Shown here: piece after piece, positions 34,194-46,027 of the stretch
Layout of the letters: the number at the start of each line of letters is the position of its first letter
Numbering within the stretch: position 1 is the stretch's first letter
Assembly: GCA_029255685.2 (NCBI GenBank)
Contig: CM055319.2
Span: 25,267,568 to 25,331,567 of the forward strand
Length of the DNA: 64,000 nucleotides
Origin: Silene conica
Taxonomy: Eukaryota; Streptophyta; Magnoliopsida; Caryophyllales; Caryophyllaceae
Reading direction: 5' to 3'
Made by a program: the position numbers and the translations under genes
Notes under the pieces: model-generated
Seen by the model: only the letters and a program-made list of their open reading frames with translations
The model's database searches: none
Told to the model about the DNA's origin: nothing

Positions 34194-35484
34194 TGATGCG
34201 ACTCATTTAGTCGGAGTTAAATCGCCGGAGTTAGTGTGGTTTTGTTGGTTTTATATGGTGTTATGTAGCTTAATTGTAGGTTACTTGTTGGTGAGCCTAG
34301 ATTAGCTATTCGGTCGGTCTTATAGTGTTTATGACAGTTTTCAAGTGTGGGGATAGATGGGCCAAAATTCCTATGAAGATATCTCAGATGTGTGCGCTTA
34401 AGGTGCGCTAATTGAGTGCACTAATGTGAGAAAAGAACCAATGGGCAGCCTCAAGGTACGACTGAAGTACGACTGAAGCGCGACGGAAGTGCGACCAAGG
34501 TGCAAGTGAAGTGCGACTGAAGCGCGACTGACAATTGTTCAGATTTTAGTTTTTACCTAATTACTATATAAGTTTTCTATCTAGGTTTTGAGAAGGGGGA
34601 GTTAGCCGCCATTGAGACAAAAACATTATTTTGCTATTTCCAAGACTATGTGTAACTAATTTCTCTCTTTCTTGGATTCGGGCAATTGAAGCACTCTTTA
34701 TACAATTGTGAGTTTGAATGTTTTAATTTCTTTTCTTGATTATTGTGAATTGTTTGTTCCTAATTTTATGAATGATGATTTATAATTGCTAGGTGTACAA
34801 CTAGTAAAAGATCTCTTCATTCTATTGTTAGTATTGTTAATTGAATAGGATTTATTGATTAACTTTACATTGGTAACATCTAAGAACTAGTATTGAACGG
34901 GATACGTTGATATTAGTACTTAGAAGCAATTCACATAAATATCTAAAGTGCAACTGGATTGTATACGCTATTTATTCTCTATCGAATTCTCTAAATTATA
35001 TTGCTGTTGTTGAATTAAACCTTGAACTGGATTGTTAAGGTTGTTTAATGGTTAGGGTTGATTAAGAACGGGATTCGTTTTAATTGACTATTCGTAAGGA
35101 GAATTGGAATTTTACATTCGCGATAGAGTAATCAAGATTAGTAATTGAGACCGTCTGACAATGATCAATTGTTGTCATTGAGTGTGGATATATGCTTGGT
35201 TCCAAGACTCTTCCAAATCATTTGATACATCATACATCATTAGCTTTATTACTTAAATTGCATTAGATTTTCATCTTAGTTTGTTAGAAAATCAATCCAA
35301 AACCCCCTTTTTTGTTACGACGATCTCTAATTTCATTAGAGATCGACTTTTCCTACATTATAATTGCATAAATTGTTAATCTGATTCCCTTGGGTTCGAC
35401 CCTTATTTCCGCTTTACTACTGTTTAGTATTTGGATTTAAGTGATATAAATTGTTAATTTGAGGCATACGACTTTAGCCTGTCA
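34194..35484 (+). repeat. Athila 5' LTR, copy A
   Basis: 1291 bp, TGATGCGACTC to TTAGCCTGTCA. Differs from the copy-B 5' LTR at 61376-62666 by about six positions and from its own 3' LTR by about 12. Confidence 0.96.
34456..34532. repeat. Seven 11-bp tandem units (GYRCGACTGAA) in the Athila LTR
   Basis: Units start at 34456, 34467, 34478, 34489, 34500, 34511 and 34522: GTACGACTGAA twice, GCGCGACGGAA, GTGCGACCAAG, GTGCAAGTGAA, GTGCGACTGAA, GCGCGACTGAC. The same block is in the 3' LTR (about 53644-53720) and in copy B (about 61638-61714). Confidence 0.93.
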
Positions 35485-35489
35485 AATTT

Positions 35490-35507
35490 TGGCGCCGTTG
35501 CCGGGGA
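35490..35507 (+). other. Primer binding site, Athila type
   Basis: TGGCGCCGTTGCCGGGGA five bases after the 5' LTR. Confidence 0.94.
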
Positions 35508-35544
35508 CTTGGCATTAATAATTTTTGTGTTCTAGTGTAGGTTT

Positions 35545-37770
35545 ATGCATAATACTCGTTCTTCTAACCTGAACCTAGAGCCTTTCGATCAAGAGATTGA
35601 GCATACTCTTTTCAGGTTACGGAAGGACAAAAGAGGTGTAATAGTGGCTTTTCCTAGAAGCAGCAAATTTAACGATCTACATTCTGAATCTGACGGTTCT
35701 GAAATTTTTGACGAATCCGAACATTCTTTAGATATGGCGGGCACTATTAAGGAACTTAATGCACCTGATCTCACCCAACAACCTCTTTGTATCACGTATC
35801 CTCCGTTGGGTGAGAATAGAACTTTTGAGTTGAAGTCGGGGTTGATTCATTAATTACCCATCTTCAACGGTCTAAGTGGAGAGGACCCCAATAAGCATTT
35901 GTCGGACTTCCATATTGTTTGTTCAAGCATGAAACCGGCTACAGTTACTGATGAACAACTGAAATTGAGGGCTTTCCCATTTTCTCTTAAGGATACGACA
36001 CGAGATTGGTTGTACTACCTACCTCCTGCAAGCATTGATACATGGGTAAAAATGAAGAAAGCATTCCTTGAAAAGTACTTTCCTGCATCCAGAGCTTCCC
36101 AATTGAAGAAGGAGATTAGTAATACGGAGCAGAGGGACAGTGAAACTATGTATGAGTACTTGGAACGTTTCAAGAAGTTGTGTGCTACATGCCCCTATCA
36201 TGGATACACGGCTCAGGACCTTGTTATGTATTTTTGTGGAGGTCTTTGTATGGAGGATGCGCGTACCGTACATGCAGCATGTGGAGGAGGTATCATAAAT
36301 AAAAGTCCGGATGAGGCTTGGGTGATCATTGGTGAGTTATCTGAGAGCTCCCGAGATTTTGCTAGGAAATATACGAAGCGCGGAGTTAATTCGGTGGGTT
36401 CATCTTCCTCCTCTTCTTCCAATCTTGAAGCGAAAGTTGATACTTTGACAAGTCTTTTCAAAGATATAATGTCAGCGCAAGGAGTAGCAATGGTTTGCGG
36501 AATCTGTTCCGATGGACATCCTAGTGAGTATTGTCCACACATGCAAGAGGGTCCTAAAGCAGAAGTGAATGGGGTATGGGAAAGTATTCCGCAGAAGAAG
36601 TGGGATCCTTTTTCTAACACTTACAATCCGGGGTGGAAAGCACATCCAAATTTTCGGTGGGGAAATTCTCAAAACACTCTGCAATTTGGACAAGGTGGCC
36701 AATCCGGTCAACCTAAAACCCAATTTTTAGCCAGACCACCGGTTCAAAATGTGCAGCCTACTCAACCCCCTCGACCTAGTGGTCAAATGTCCACTGAAGA
36801 TATGATCCGTGCATTGGTTACTAGTCAAGCCACTCTTCAAGCCACTGTGATTCAAAATCAAAAGGAGAACAAGGCTAGTATTCAGAATATTGAGACTTAA
36901 TTGGGTCAAATGGCTACTACCATTAACCGTTTGGAGGCTAGAGATTCTAATGCATTACCGTCTCAAACGGTGTTGAATCCAAAGAATGTGAGTGCGGTTT
37001 CTTTGAGAAATGGGAGACAACTAGTGGAGGCCGAAAAGGTGAAACGGAAAGATAAGGGACCGGTAATTCATGAGGTAGAGGGAGAGATAGTGATCCAGGA
37101 AGCTGAAAAAGCATCTATTGACAAGGAGAAGGAGCCGATTCCCTCTCCCATACCGAAGGTGGAACCAGAAGTACCATTTCCCGATGCACTTAAGAGGACT
37201 CATCACTTTGAGCACGACAAGGACATCTATGAGGTATTCCAAAAGTGTGAGGTAAACATTCCACTTCTTAACCTTTTGAAAAGTATTCCTAAATATGCGA
37301 AATTCTTAAAGGAGTTGTGCACTATTAAACGGAATAACAAATTGAAAGGGGTGAAGAAAGTGAAGGTTAGTGAACATGTGTCCGCTATTTTTCAAAGAAA
37401 ATTGCCTCAAAAGTGTAGTGATCCGGGCATGTTCACTATTCCTTGCACTATTGGAGACACTAAGATTCAAAAGGCCATGTTAGACCTAGGAGCTTCAATT
37501 AATGTGATGCCCTACTCCTTGTACCAATCTATGGGACTTGGTCCTTTGCATGCTACTAGTGTTGTTATCCAGTTAGCCGATAGATCGAATGTTTACCCGA
37601 AGGGGATTATCGAAGATGTGCTTGTGTTGGTTGATAATCTTATCTTTCCTGCTGATTTTTATGTGCTAGACATGGAACATGATAAACATGCGGCTCCTAT
37701 TCTGTTAGGAAGGCCATTCTTAAAAACTGCTAGCACTAAAATTGATGTATCTAGTGGCCTGGGTCTATGA
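35545..37770 (+). pseudogene. gag: Athila gag and protease, copy A, broken
   Basis: Starts MHNTRSSNLNLEPFDQEIEH. The capsid part has FNGLSGEDPNKHLSDFHIVC, LRAFPFSLKDTTRDWLYYLP, FPASRASQLKKEI and YLERFKKLCATCPYHGY. A zinc-knuckle-like CGICSDGHPSEYCP follows, then a Gln/Pro-rich linker. The protease shows LDLGASINVMPYSLY and ILLGRPFLKTASTKIDV. This is the normal Athila layout. It looks broken about two or three times. The homologous region in copy B is at 62727-64000. Confidence 0.9.
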
Positions 37771-38405
37771 CTATAGAGTCTAGTGGTCAGGTCGTGGAGT
37801 TTAACATTTATGATGCAATGAAATATCCTGATGACCATCATTCTGTGAATTTTATTGACATTGTTGACCCTTTGGCCCAAGATTTCTTTGTTTTTAATGG
37901 TGATGATGAGTTGCAGGTAGCTTTGGAGAATACTGTGGATGGTCAAGAGGTGGAATATGTCTTTTCTGCTAACTTGCAGGAAGTTGTGGCCGACTTGCAT
38001 AAGTTGGAGGAGCTTCCTTTGAGTTTGAATACTACATTGTCATTAACTGTTCCTTCGGAGAAGTTGTTGCCATCTGTTTTGCAGGCACCTGTGGTAGAAC
38101 TTAAGGCCCTTCCCGAGCATTTGAAGTATATTTTCCTTGGTGAGGGAGAAACACTTCCTGTCATCATCTCTAGTAAGCTCACCAAGGAACAAGAAGGAAG
38201 GTTGAAAGATGTGCTTGTGGAGAACAAACTGGCTATTGGTTGGACTATTGCCGACATCAAAGGTATTAGTCCAAGTACTTGTATGCACCGGATTTTACTA
38301 GAGGATGAAGCCAAACCGGTAAGGCAACCACAACGTCGATTGAATCCTCCTATGATGGAGGTGGTGAAGAAAGAAGTTCTCAAATTGCTTCAAGTAGGTA
38401 TGATT
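37771..38405 (+). pseudogene. pol: Athila pol, part before the nested copia
   Basis: Connector between protease and RT: LPEHLKYIFLGEGETLPVII, then the RT approach WTIADIKGISPSTCMHRILL, and PQRRLNPPMMEVVKKEVLKL just before the insertion. TGATT at 38401-38405 is the target site duplicated by the copia element. Confidence 0.88.
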
Positions 38406-39403
38406 TGTGGGGAATAAAACGCGTATTCGCCCTAAACTTGCAGGATTATAATGAAAAATACAATCGTGAATATGGTCATAAGATTAAAAAGATAAGAAAA
38501 GAAGTACAACCTTTAGTCCTCGCGCAAAAGGCCTAAGAATAGGAATTAATACAAATTCCCTCCTATAACTTGCACCCAAGACTTAGAATGAGACGTGGCC
38601 GCGTGTGCTAGAAATCCTCTCCAACTGCCTTGCAATATTGGGAGAGCAATTGAGTTTTAGATGTGAGATGTGGGGTTTTGGGAGAAGAATGCTCTCAAAA
38701 ACCCTAATTTTTACCTTGAGATTATTTGACAGTGCAACAAGAGTCACTGACATAAGGAGAGTCCTCCTCCTTATGTAGTTGTTTTGGCCGAAAATTCTAA
38801 TAGGGTAGGAGTGGGCTTTCCACTCTTACCTTATTCTAATTCGTGATTCGACCCATTTAGCTTTAAGTAGTTAGCGGTATTTTTAATTATAAATCGTAAC
38901 ATGTTATCAGATATTAATACAGTCGATATATTAATAATGGTCTGACAAAATACGATATTGTATAATTACCCAAATTAATATAACTGTTTATATTAATACG
39001 CGAATACAATATTTAATTAAATATAACCGTTCATATTTAATTTACGAATTAATCATGTAATCCGTATTAGCTAAAATTATTTAATCCGTATTAAATAATA
39101 ATCTCAACATCTTATTGACTAATTTAATAGTCAATACCTCTGACTAACTGTTTAGTCATATCCGGCATAAATGTGACTGTATTTTCATACCTTCACATCT
39201 CTCAAACGTGTCCTATAGGTGTGACGTATAGGGACCAGTTGACCACCGCCATCCGTATGACAATAACGTCAAACTTATCAAGCAAGCCAACCGTTATTGA
39301 TAAACGTGGATCAACTGGTAATAATACAGAAGTATGCCCTTGTGATCCTTAAAGAGATTTAATAAGTCATTGTACTTAATTGTCAAGGACACCAGCCCCA
39401 ACA
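38406..39403 (-). repeat. 3' LTR of nested copia
   Basis: 998 bp; plus-strand edges TGTGGGGAATAAAACG and CAGCCCCAACA. Confidence 0.96.
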
Positions 39404-40264
39404 ATCTCCCACTTGTCCGTACAATGGTATGTTCAATGACGTTATCACACTACATATGGGGGACACAAGCTCCAACAAACTCCCACTTGTCCGTACAAGT
39501 GTAGGTGCGATAACCGATTCTCATATCCTTTTAAAATTTCTCCCACTCAATGTAAGACAATTTGCAAATCCGCATTCGCAAAGGTCGTATCTCACAAGCG
39601 ATCTGTATCAAGAGTGGTTTCCCCGACTAGAGATTAACTTAACTGATAAAACGAATCAGTATTCGAGCATGGCCATGCATTTCAGTTACTACTCCTCGAG
39701 TGGCCCTGAGAAATGATAAAATCCTGATAAGGGTTTGGATATTTCCCTCAACTCGAATCCTGTCGATATCGCGCAGCATGAAATAACCCAGAAAAAATCC
39801 TCTTGGCCCCTGTTACGGTGACCGTGGGAAAGAAACCAAAGTTACCCAAAATCTGCCTTAATCTCAAGAAACAGTTGAAGGTCAAAAGACTCGACTCTAA
39901 GGAACACTATGGAGGTCCTATCCACGACCTGGCACCCAATGTTATAAAACATTTAGGACTCCATAACGATGTCACGGGGTGTCCTACGAGATATCCGTAT
40001 AACTCGCCTTTGTGATTGGTCAGTCAGCCGCGTGACTTATGGCTCGTTGAACCCACCATCAACCAACGTCACAAAATGATTACCTGAGTTATCAGCTCAA
40101 GTGGGTAATCAAGGACCAAAACGATGTAATGTTAATCAGTTCACTTTGTGGTGTTCAAAATTGCGTACAATTCCACATGAGAAACAAAACATTATATATC
40201 ATAACAATAAGGTTGAATAGAGTACACGAGAAAATGAATTATTACATGAATTCATAAAAGAGTA
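39404..40264 (-). other. 3' non-coding region and polypurine tract of nested copia
   Basis: In the element's sense it ends GGACAAGTGGGAGAT next to the LTR. A second copy of that purine-rich word lies near 39478-39500. GGCCACTCGAGGAG and CATTGAGTGGGAGA are shared with the gag-only element's 3' region. The plus-strand open frames here are not genes. Confidence 0.8.
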
Positions 40265-43019
40265 CTACAACTTAGGAACACATCCAATTCCCATGGAATG
40301 AATGTGCCCTTCATGCTTATCACGTGGTAATGCTTTTGTGAGAGGATAAGCTATGTTGTCATCCGTAGCTATCTTATCAATGAATATCTCCTTTTGCTCC
40401 ACGTAATCTCTGATTAGATGAGCTTTCCGTTGTACATGTCTAGCCTTGCTGCTAGACTTATGCTCCTTAGCTTGGAAGATGGCACCGCTATTGTCACAAT
40501 AAACGGTGATTGGGTCATTCGAACTAGGCACTACCGAGAGTCCTTGTAAGAATTGACGCATCCATATTGCTTCCTTAGCTGCTTCCGAGGCGGCATAGTA
40601 CTCGGACTCAGTCGTAGAATCTGCTGTAACACTCTGTTTAGAACTTTTCCAGCTGACAGCAGCGCCATTAAGAGTAAAAACGAATCCAGACTGAGATTTC
40701 GAGTCATCTCGATCCGTTTGGAAGCTAGCATCTGCGTAACCCATGGCGCAGAGCGTCGAGTCGCCTCCGTAAGTCAATCCCCAATCTTTAGTCCTCCGTA
40801 GGTACTTAAGAATGTTTTTCACGGCCATCCAGTGTTGTTCACCTGGATGAGCTTGGAATCGACTAGTCATACTCAATGCATATGCAACGTCTGGATGTGT
40901 GCATATCATGGCATACATGATCGATCCTATGGCCGAAGCATAAGGAATCCCACTCATGCGCTCTTTCTCTTCCAGTGACTTAGCTTCTTGAGTCTTGCTC
41001 AAGTGAAGCCCAGGAGTCATAGGAAGGAACCCCTTCTTGGAGTTCGTCATGCTGAATCTCTCCAGAATCTTATCTATATAAGACTCCTGACTGAGAGACA
41101 ACATCCGTCGTGATCTATCCCTGTAGATACGGATGCCCAAAATTCTTTGTGCCTCTCCCAGATCTTTCATCTGGAAATGGTTTTTCAACCATGCTTTAAC
41201 CGAAGATAAGAGAGGTATGTCATTCCCAATCAAGAGTATGTCATCGACATACAGTACTAGGAATACAATCTTGCTCCCACTCGACTTGATATAGAGACAT
41301 GGTTCCTCGACTGATCGAATGAACCCATTCTCTTTTATCACTTGGTCGAAGAGATGATTCCAACTCCGCGATGCTTGCTTAAGTCCATAGATGGAACGCT
41401 TAAGCTTGCAAACTTTCTTAGGATGTGCTGGATCGATAAAACCCTCGGGTTGTACCATGTACAACTCTTCCTCCAAATAACCGTTTAAGAAGGCGGTTTT
41501 AACGTCCATTTGCCATATTTCATAATCATGAAATGCGGCGATCGCTGAGATAATCCGAATGGAACGTAGCATGACTACGGGTGCAAAGATCTCATCATAG
41601 TGCAAGCCTGGCACTTGAGTGAAACCTTTAGCAACTAGTCTAGCCTTGTGGATATCTTGTTGTCCTTCCACGGCATGCTTTATTTTGTAAAGCCATTTGC
41701 ATTGAAGGGGACGTACCTTTGCAGGTAGGTCCACAAGATCCCACACGTTGTTCTCATACATGGAGTCCATCTCGGATTGCATGGCTTCTAGCCATAGCTT
41801 TGAGTCAGAACTGGTCATGGCACCTTTATAGGTTATGGGTTCATTACCCTCTAGGAGTAAGACGTCATCTGTATCGTATTCCTCGACCATACCAATGTAT
41901 CTGTCCGGTGGAAAAGAGACTCTTCCCGACCTCCTAGGTTCCTCAGGGATATCTACCGCAGCCTCGGTTGAAGGAACTGTTTCCTCCAATGGTTGCTCGG
42001 TAGTTGGTTCTTGAACCTCCGATAACTCGAAGGTTCTATTACTCAACTTGTTCTCGAGAAATTCTCTCTAAGAACGTCGCACTAGCCGCAACAAAAACAC
42101 GTTGTTCGGTAGGCGAGTAGAAGTAATGACCAAAAGTTCCCTTTGGATAGCCTATAAAGTATGTCTTGACCGATCGCGGGCCGAGCTTATCCTCGTGTCT
42201 CCACTTGACATAAGCCTCGCAGCCCCAAACCCGAATAAAGGACAAGTTGGGGACCGTTCCCTTCCATAATTCGTATGGAGTCTTGTCAACAGCTTTAGAC
42301 GGACTTCGGTTAGGTATTAGAGCGGCCGACAAAAGAGCATAGCCCCATAATGAATCAGGCACAACGGTGTGACTCATCATGGATCGAACCATATCAAGTA
42401 AAGTTCGATTTCTCCGTTCGGACACACCATTTAATTGTGGTGTTCCAGGTGGAGTCAACTGTAGCACGATCCCACAGTCTTTAAGGTGTTGATCAAACTC
42501 GTGTGAAAGATACTCACCACCACGATCTGAACGTAGTGCTTTAATCTTTCTACCCAGCTGGTTCTATACCCGATTCTGGTATTCTTTGAACTTGTCAAAG
42601 GATTCACTTTTATGTTTCATCAAGTAGACATAGCCATATCTACTCAAATCATCCGTGAAAGTGATGAAATACCTATATCCTTCTCGTGCGTTGATCGACA
42701 TAGGGCCACATACGTCTGTATGTATGAGTCCTAATAGGTCGACAGCGCGCATTCCAACACCTTTGAAGGAAATACGAGTCATTTTGCCAATGAGACATGA
42801 TTCACACGTGCCATATGATTCGAAATCAAAGGGCGATATAGCTCCTGTCTGTATGAGTTGTTTTACGCGTTTCTCATTTATGTGTCCCATACGACAATGC
42901 CATAGGTAAGTTTGATCTTTGTCACCTACCTTTAATCTCTTGTTATTCACATGTAATATCTCGGTAGTTTGATCTAAAACATAAATTCCATTCATGGAAA
43001 CTGCCTTGCCATAAATCAT
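40265..43019 (-). pseudogene. pol: Nested copia pol: integrase, RT, RNase H
   Basis: Integrase zinc region (YLWHCRMGHINEKRVKQL, CESCLIGKM), core (LIHTDVCGPM, YRYFITFTDDLSRYGYVY), and PPGTPQLNGVSERRNRTLLDM. RT follows with CKWLYKIKHA, WQMDVKTAFLNGYLEEELYM, SIYGLKQASRSWN and the catalytic LVLYVDDILLIGND. RNase H has YADASFQTDRDDSKSQSG, STTESEYYAASEA and YCDNSGAI, ending in a short tail GIGCVPKL. All domains are recognisable; the region looks broken about three times. Confidence 0.92.
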
Positions 43020-43091
43020 ATTGTGTAAGGAGAAAATACAGCTATTATTCTCTATTACAAATGAAAAGCCGAGTTTGTCAAGTGCAGAAAC

Positions 43092-44294
43092 TTAAATAAT
43101 GTTTTTGGACAAACTAGGAACATAATAACAGTTACATAAAAATAACTCGAATCCACTTGGAAGCTGGATCACGTATGTTCCCTTCGAGACTGCAGCAACG
43201 CGTGCTCCATTCCCGACACGCAGGTCCACCTCACCCTTGATTAGGGGTTTTTGGTTTCGGAGGCCCTGCACATGATTACATAGATGAGAACCACAACCAG
43301 TATCAAGTACCCAAGTTCCGCAACTTGCATGGTTAATCTCAATCATGTGAATAAAAGAAGAAGAAGACATACCAACAGGAGTAACACGGCCTGCCTTAAT
43401 GTCCTCGCGATACACGGGGCATGAGCGCCTCCAATGCCCAGTCTTGTGGCAGTGGTGGCATTCCATGCTAGTATCCTTGCTCTTTGTCTTGCCCTGTGAG
43501 TTGCTCGACTCACCTGGCCCACTCTTAGCAAATCCTGGTTTCTTGAACCTGGGCTTACCTACTGCTAGGTCGCCCTGAGCTGTAGCCTTCCCTTTACCCT
43601 TTCCCTTACTGGAGATCATGAGAACATCCTGCTTCATGCTCCCACTCAATTTCAGATCCTTCTCAGTCTGTACGAGAAGGGAGTGGAGCTCATGAGGAGT
43701 CTTCTTCATGTCGTTCATGTAGTAGTTGGCCCTAAAGAGGGCGAACCCATCATGAAGCGAATGAAGCATACGATCAACGATTATGTTCTCACTAATCTTG
43801 CAGTTTAGGGTCTCCAGTTTCTCGATATTCTCAATCATGTTGAGAATATGTGGGCTAACAGCTTGGCCCTTCTGGAGTTTCGCCTCAAAGAAGCGACAGG
43901 TATGCTCATAAGAAACGATTCTCGGAGCCTTGGAGAATTCGTTAGAGAGCGTGGTGAAAATCTTGTTTGCACCATGGGATATGAAGCGTCTTTGCAAATT
44001 TGATTCCATTGCATAGATGAGTACGTTCTTTATCGCACCCGCTTCCATAACGAAATCGCTATGAGCGCGAATTTCGTTGGCTCTAGCTCCAGTTCCTGGG
44101 TGTGCCAGAATGGGCTCAGTTAAATACTTAAGCTTTCCGTCAGCAATGGCAGCATTCCGTAGTGCTGCCTCCCAGTCAGAGAAGTTTGACCCATCATTCC
44201 CCAGTCTGGTTGACTGATTCATGGAGTCCATGAAGGCCTTTAGCCAGGATTCACGTGCTAGCTTGGCACTTGGCATTGGGTCTTCACCAGCCAT
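43092..44294 (-). pseudogene. gag: Nested copia gag, zinc knuckle and protease start
   Basis: About 400 residues: SWLKAFMDSMNQSTRLG, DGSNFSDWEAALRNAAIADG, AIKNVLIYAMESNLQRRFI, APRIVSYEHTCRFFEAKLQK, VDRMLHSLHDGFALF, a Lys/Gly linker, CCHC knuckle CHHCHKTGHWRRSC, then the protease start WVLDTGCGSHLCNH. It is the closest relative in the window to the gag at 11803-12750. This stretch itself reads openly, but it is separated from the remaining pol. Confidence 0.9.
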
Positions 44295-45637
44295 TTTAGT
44301 TATACAACAGTTTTAATGAACGTGTTCTACACTGAAAAAGAAGATAAAACAAAACCATATAAGCAACTTATTGTTGTGATTTAAGTCTATATTAAATCGT
44401 ATTTAAACTCGTAGACTCATGCATTTATATAATTGATCTCCCTCAAGAATTATATAAATGATCCCAAGACTCAATTTCCGTATATTGATAAGCCCACAGT
44501 TTGGCTAATTCCAATCGTTGGAACTCTTGGTCGATAGATTTCCGTATATCCTATCTATTAGTCCATCTCAGTCACTAGATATTATCGAGTGACCATGATG
44601 TTGAGATAAAATAAATCATCTGTTCCCACTTACCCGACGTAGAAGGGGTCATATTATGCCTACCGACGAAGAAGGGATTCATGGGAGGCTGATTTATAAA
44701 GACTAATCTCAATTTTTGGTTATACGAGGAAGACCCCATCAACTCTTATTTATCCATATATAAGTGAACTAAAAACTAGCATTTGCGTGAATGAATTAAA
44801 TAAAGTGATGGCTTAGCAATTGACATGTGACATCTGTATTGTCACAGAAATCTAACGCGTGACCTCTACATGAGTCAGTTTTCAGGCATGATATAGGTGG
44901 TTTGGTTTTTAGGCGGAATATGATGCAAGCTATTATCGATGAAAGCATAAAGATAAATGCAATAAACGTAAATAAAAGTCCTAGTGTGGCCTATCCTACC
45001 AAAATAAACATGAAACAACTTGGAATCCACTGTTGGACCCTAGAAGCTTGTCTTGATGTTCCATCTTGGTCCTTGCAGCGGGAGTGAGCATCCGGTCTCC
45101 GTCTTTGGTCTTCACAAAATTACTAATTTAAATTACAATAGTAGTCCTAGATACATTCTAATTTAAATACAAAAGTAATTACATGGCAAAAAAACCCAAA
45201 ACGGAGATTCAAGAACTCAAAATTACAAGCAAGATCGTGTCCCATCATTACGGTGACACAATCTTCTAAGGTCACACTAAGTTACAACCGTTTGCAAAAA
45301 TTAAATACGTTATTGAAAGCATTCAAGGCATTCACAAGACGATAAATAAAATGCATCAACTAAATAAAATTTAAACATGACATAATATTGTTATTATGAT
45401 TAATAAATTTATACCAAACCACCTTTTAAGATTAAAATTATGTGACTATACCGCTTTAATCACCAATTTTAATAAACATATAATCCATTATTTTAAACTG
45501 TTTTAAAACAATATGTATCAAACGAGGGTGAACCGTTTCACTAAATAATATACTATTTCCGTATACAGTATATTATTTTAAGCCATGTGAAAATAAGAAA
45601 ACAAGTTATTTTCGAAAAAGATAGCCTGAAAGAAGAG

Positions 45638-45714
45638 CACTCGACTGAGCAACAGAGGCACTCGATCGAGTGTCAGTGTCACTCAATCGAGTGCAGCAGG
45701 GGCTCGATTGAGTG
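45638..45714. repeat. Four CACTCGATCGAGTG-type palindromes at exact 21-bp spacing
   Basis: Units start at 45638 (CACTCGACTGAG, degenerate), 45659 (CACTCGATCGAGTG), 45680 (CACTCAATCGAGTG) and 45701 (GGCTCGATTGAGTG). The start-to-start distance is 21 bp each time, while the 7-bp spacers are unrelated. Confidence 0.93.
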
Positions 45715-45890
45715 ACTCGTTAAAACGCAAACGCTGCACTTTAAATGTAAACAAGTTTTTATCTTTTGATATAAAACATGAAAATCAAAAATAAAAACAA
45801 CAAAAGATCCACATATTGCTAAAAATATCGATTAAATAACAATATGCAAATAAAAATCGAAAAACAAGATCGATTTCTCACAAAAAGAGG

Positions 45891-45938
45891 CACTCGGCCA
45901 AAGCACTCGATCGAGTGTAGGTAGTACTCGATCGAGTG
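45891..45938. repeat. Second cluster of TCGATCGA palindromes, 21-bp spacing
   Basis: CACTCGATCGAGTG at 45904 and TACTCGATCGAGTG at 45925, 21 bp apart. A half-site CACTCGGCC at 45891 is out of register. Confidence 0.9.
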
Positions 45939-46013
45939 CTCGTAAAAAACAGTACGATTTTCCAAATTTTTAAATCTTATGAAAAACACAATTGTAAAAT
46001 TTCATGGCCTAAC

Positions 46014-46025
46014 GCTCTGATACCA
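46014..46025 (-). other. Primer binding site of nested copia (initiator Met tRNA)
   Basis: GCTCTGATACCA on the plus strand, two bases from the 5' LTR. Confidence 0.94.
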
Positions 46026-46027
46026 CT

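Larger units (their letters stand above)
44295..46013 (-). other. Leader of nested copia
   Basis: 1.7 kb without coding signal. The gag-proximal third (GAGTCTTGGGATCATTTATA in the element's sense, 44440-44480) is related to the gag-only element's leader at 11690-11750. The LTR-proximal part holds the TCGA palindromes at 45638-45714 and 45891-45938; between them the sequence is A-rich. Confidence 0.8.

Noticed and set aside
38043-38383. Antisense ORFs within Athila pol and gag (also 36019-36909 and 63201-63905 on the minus strand)
   Set aside because: Shadows of the coding strand, present in both copies because the underlying gag and pol are.
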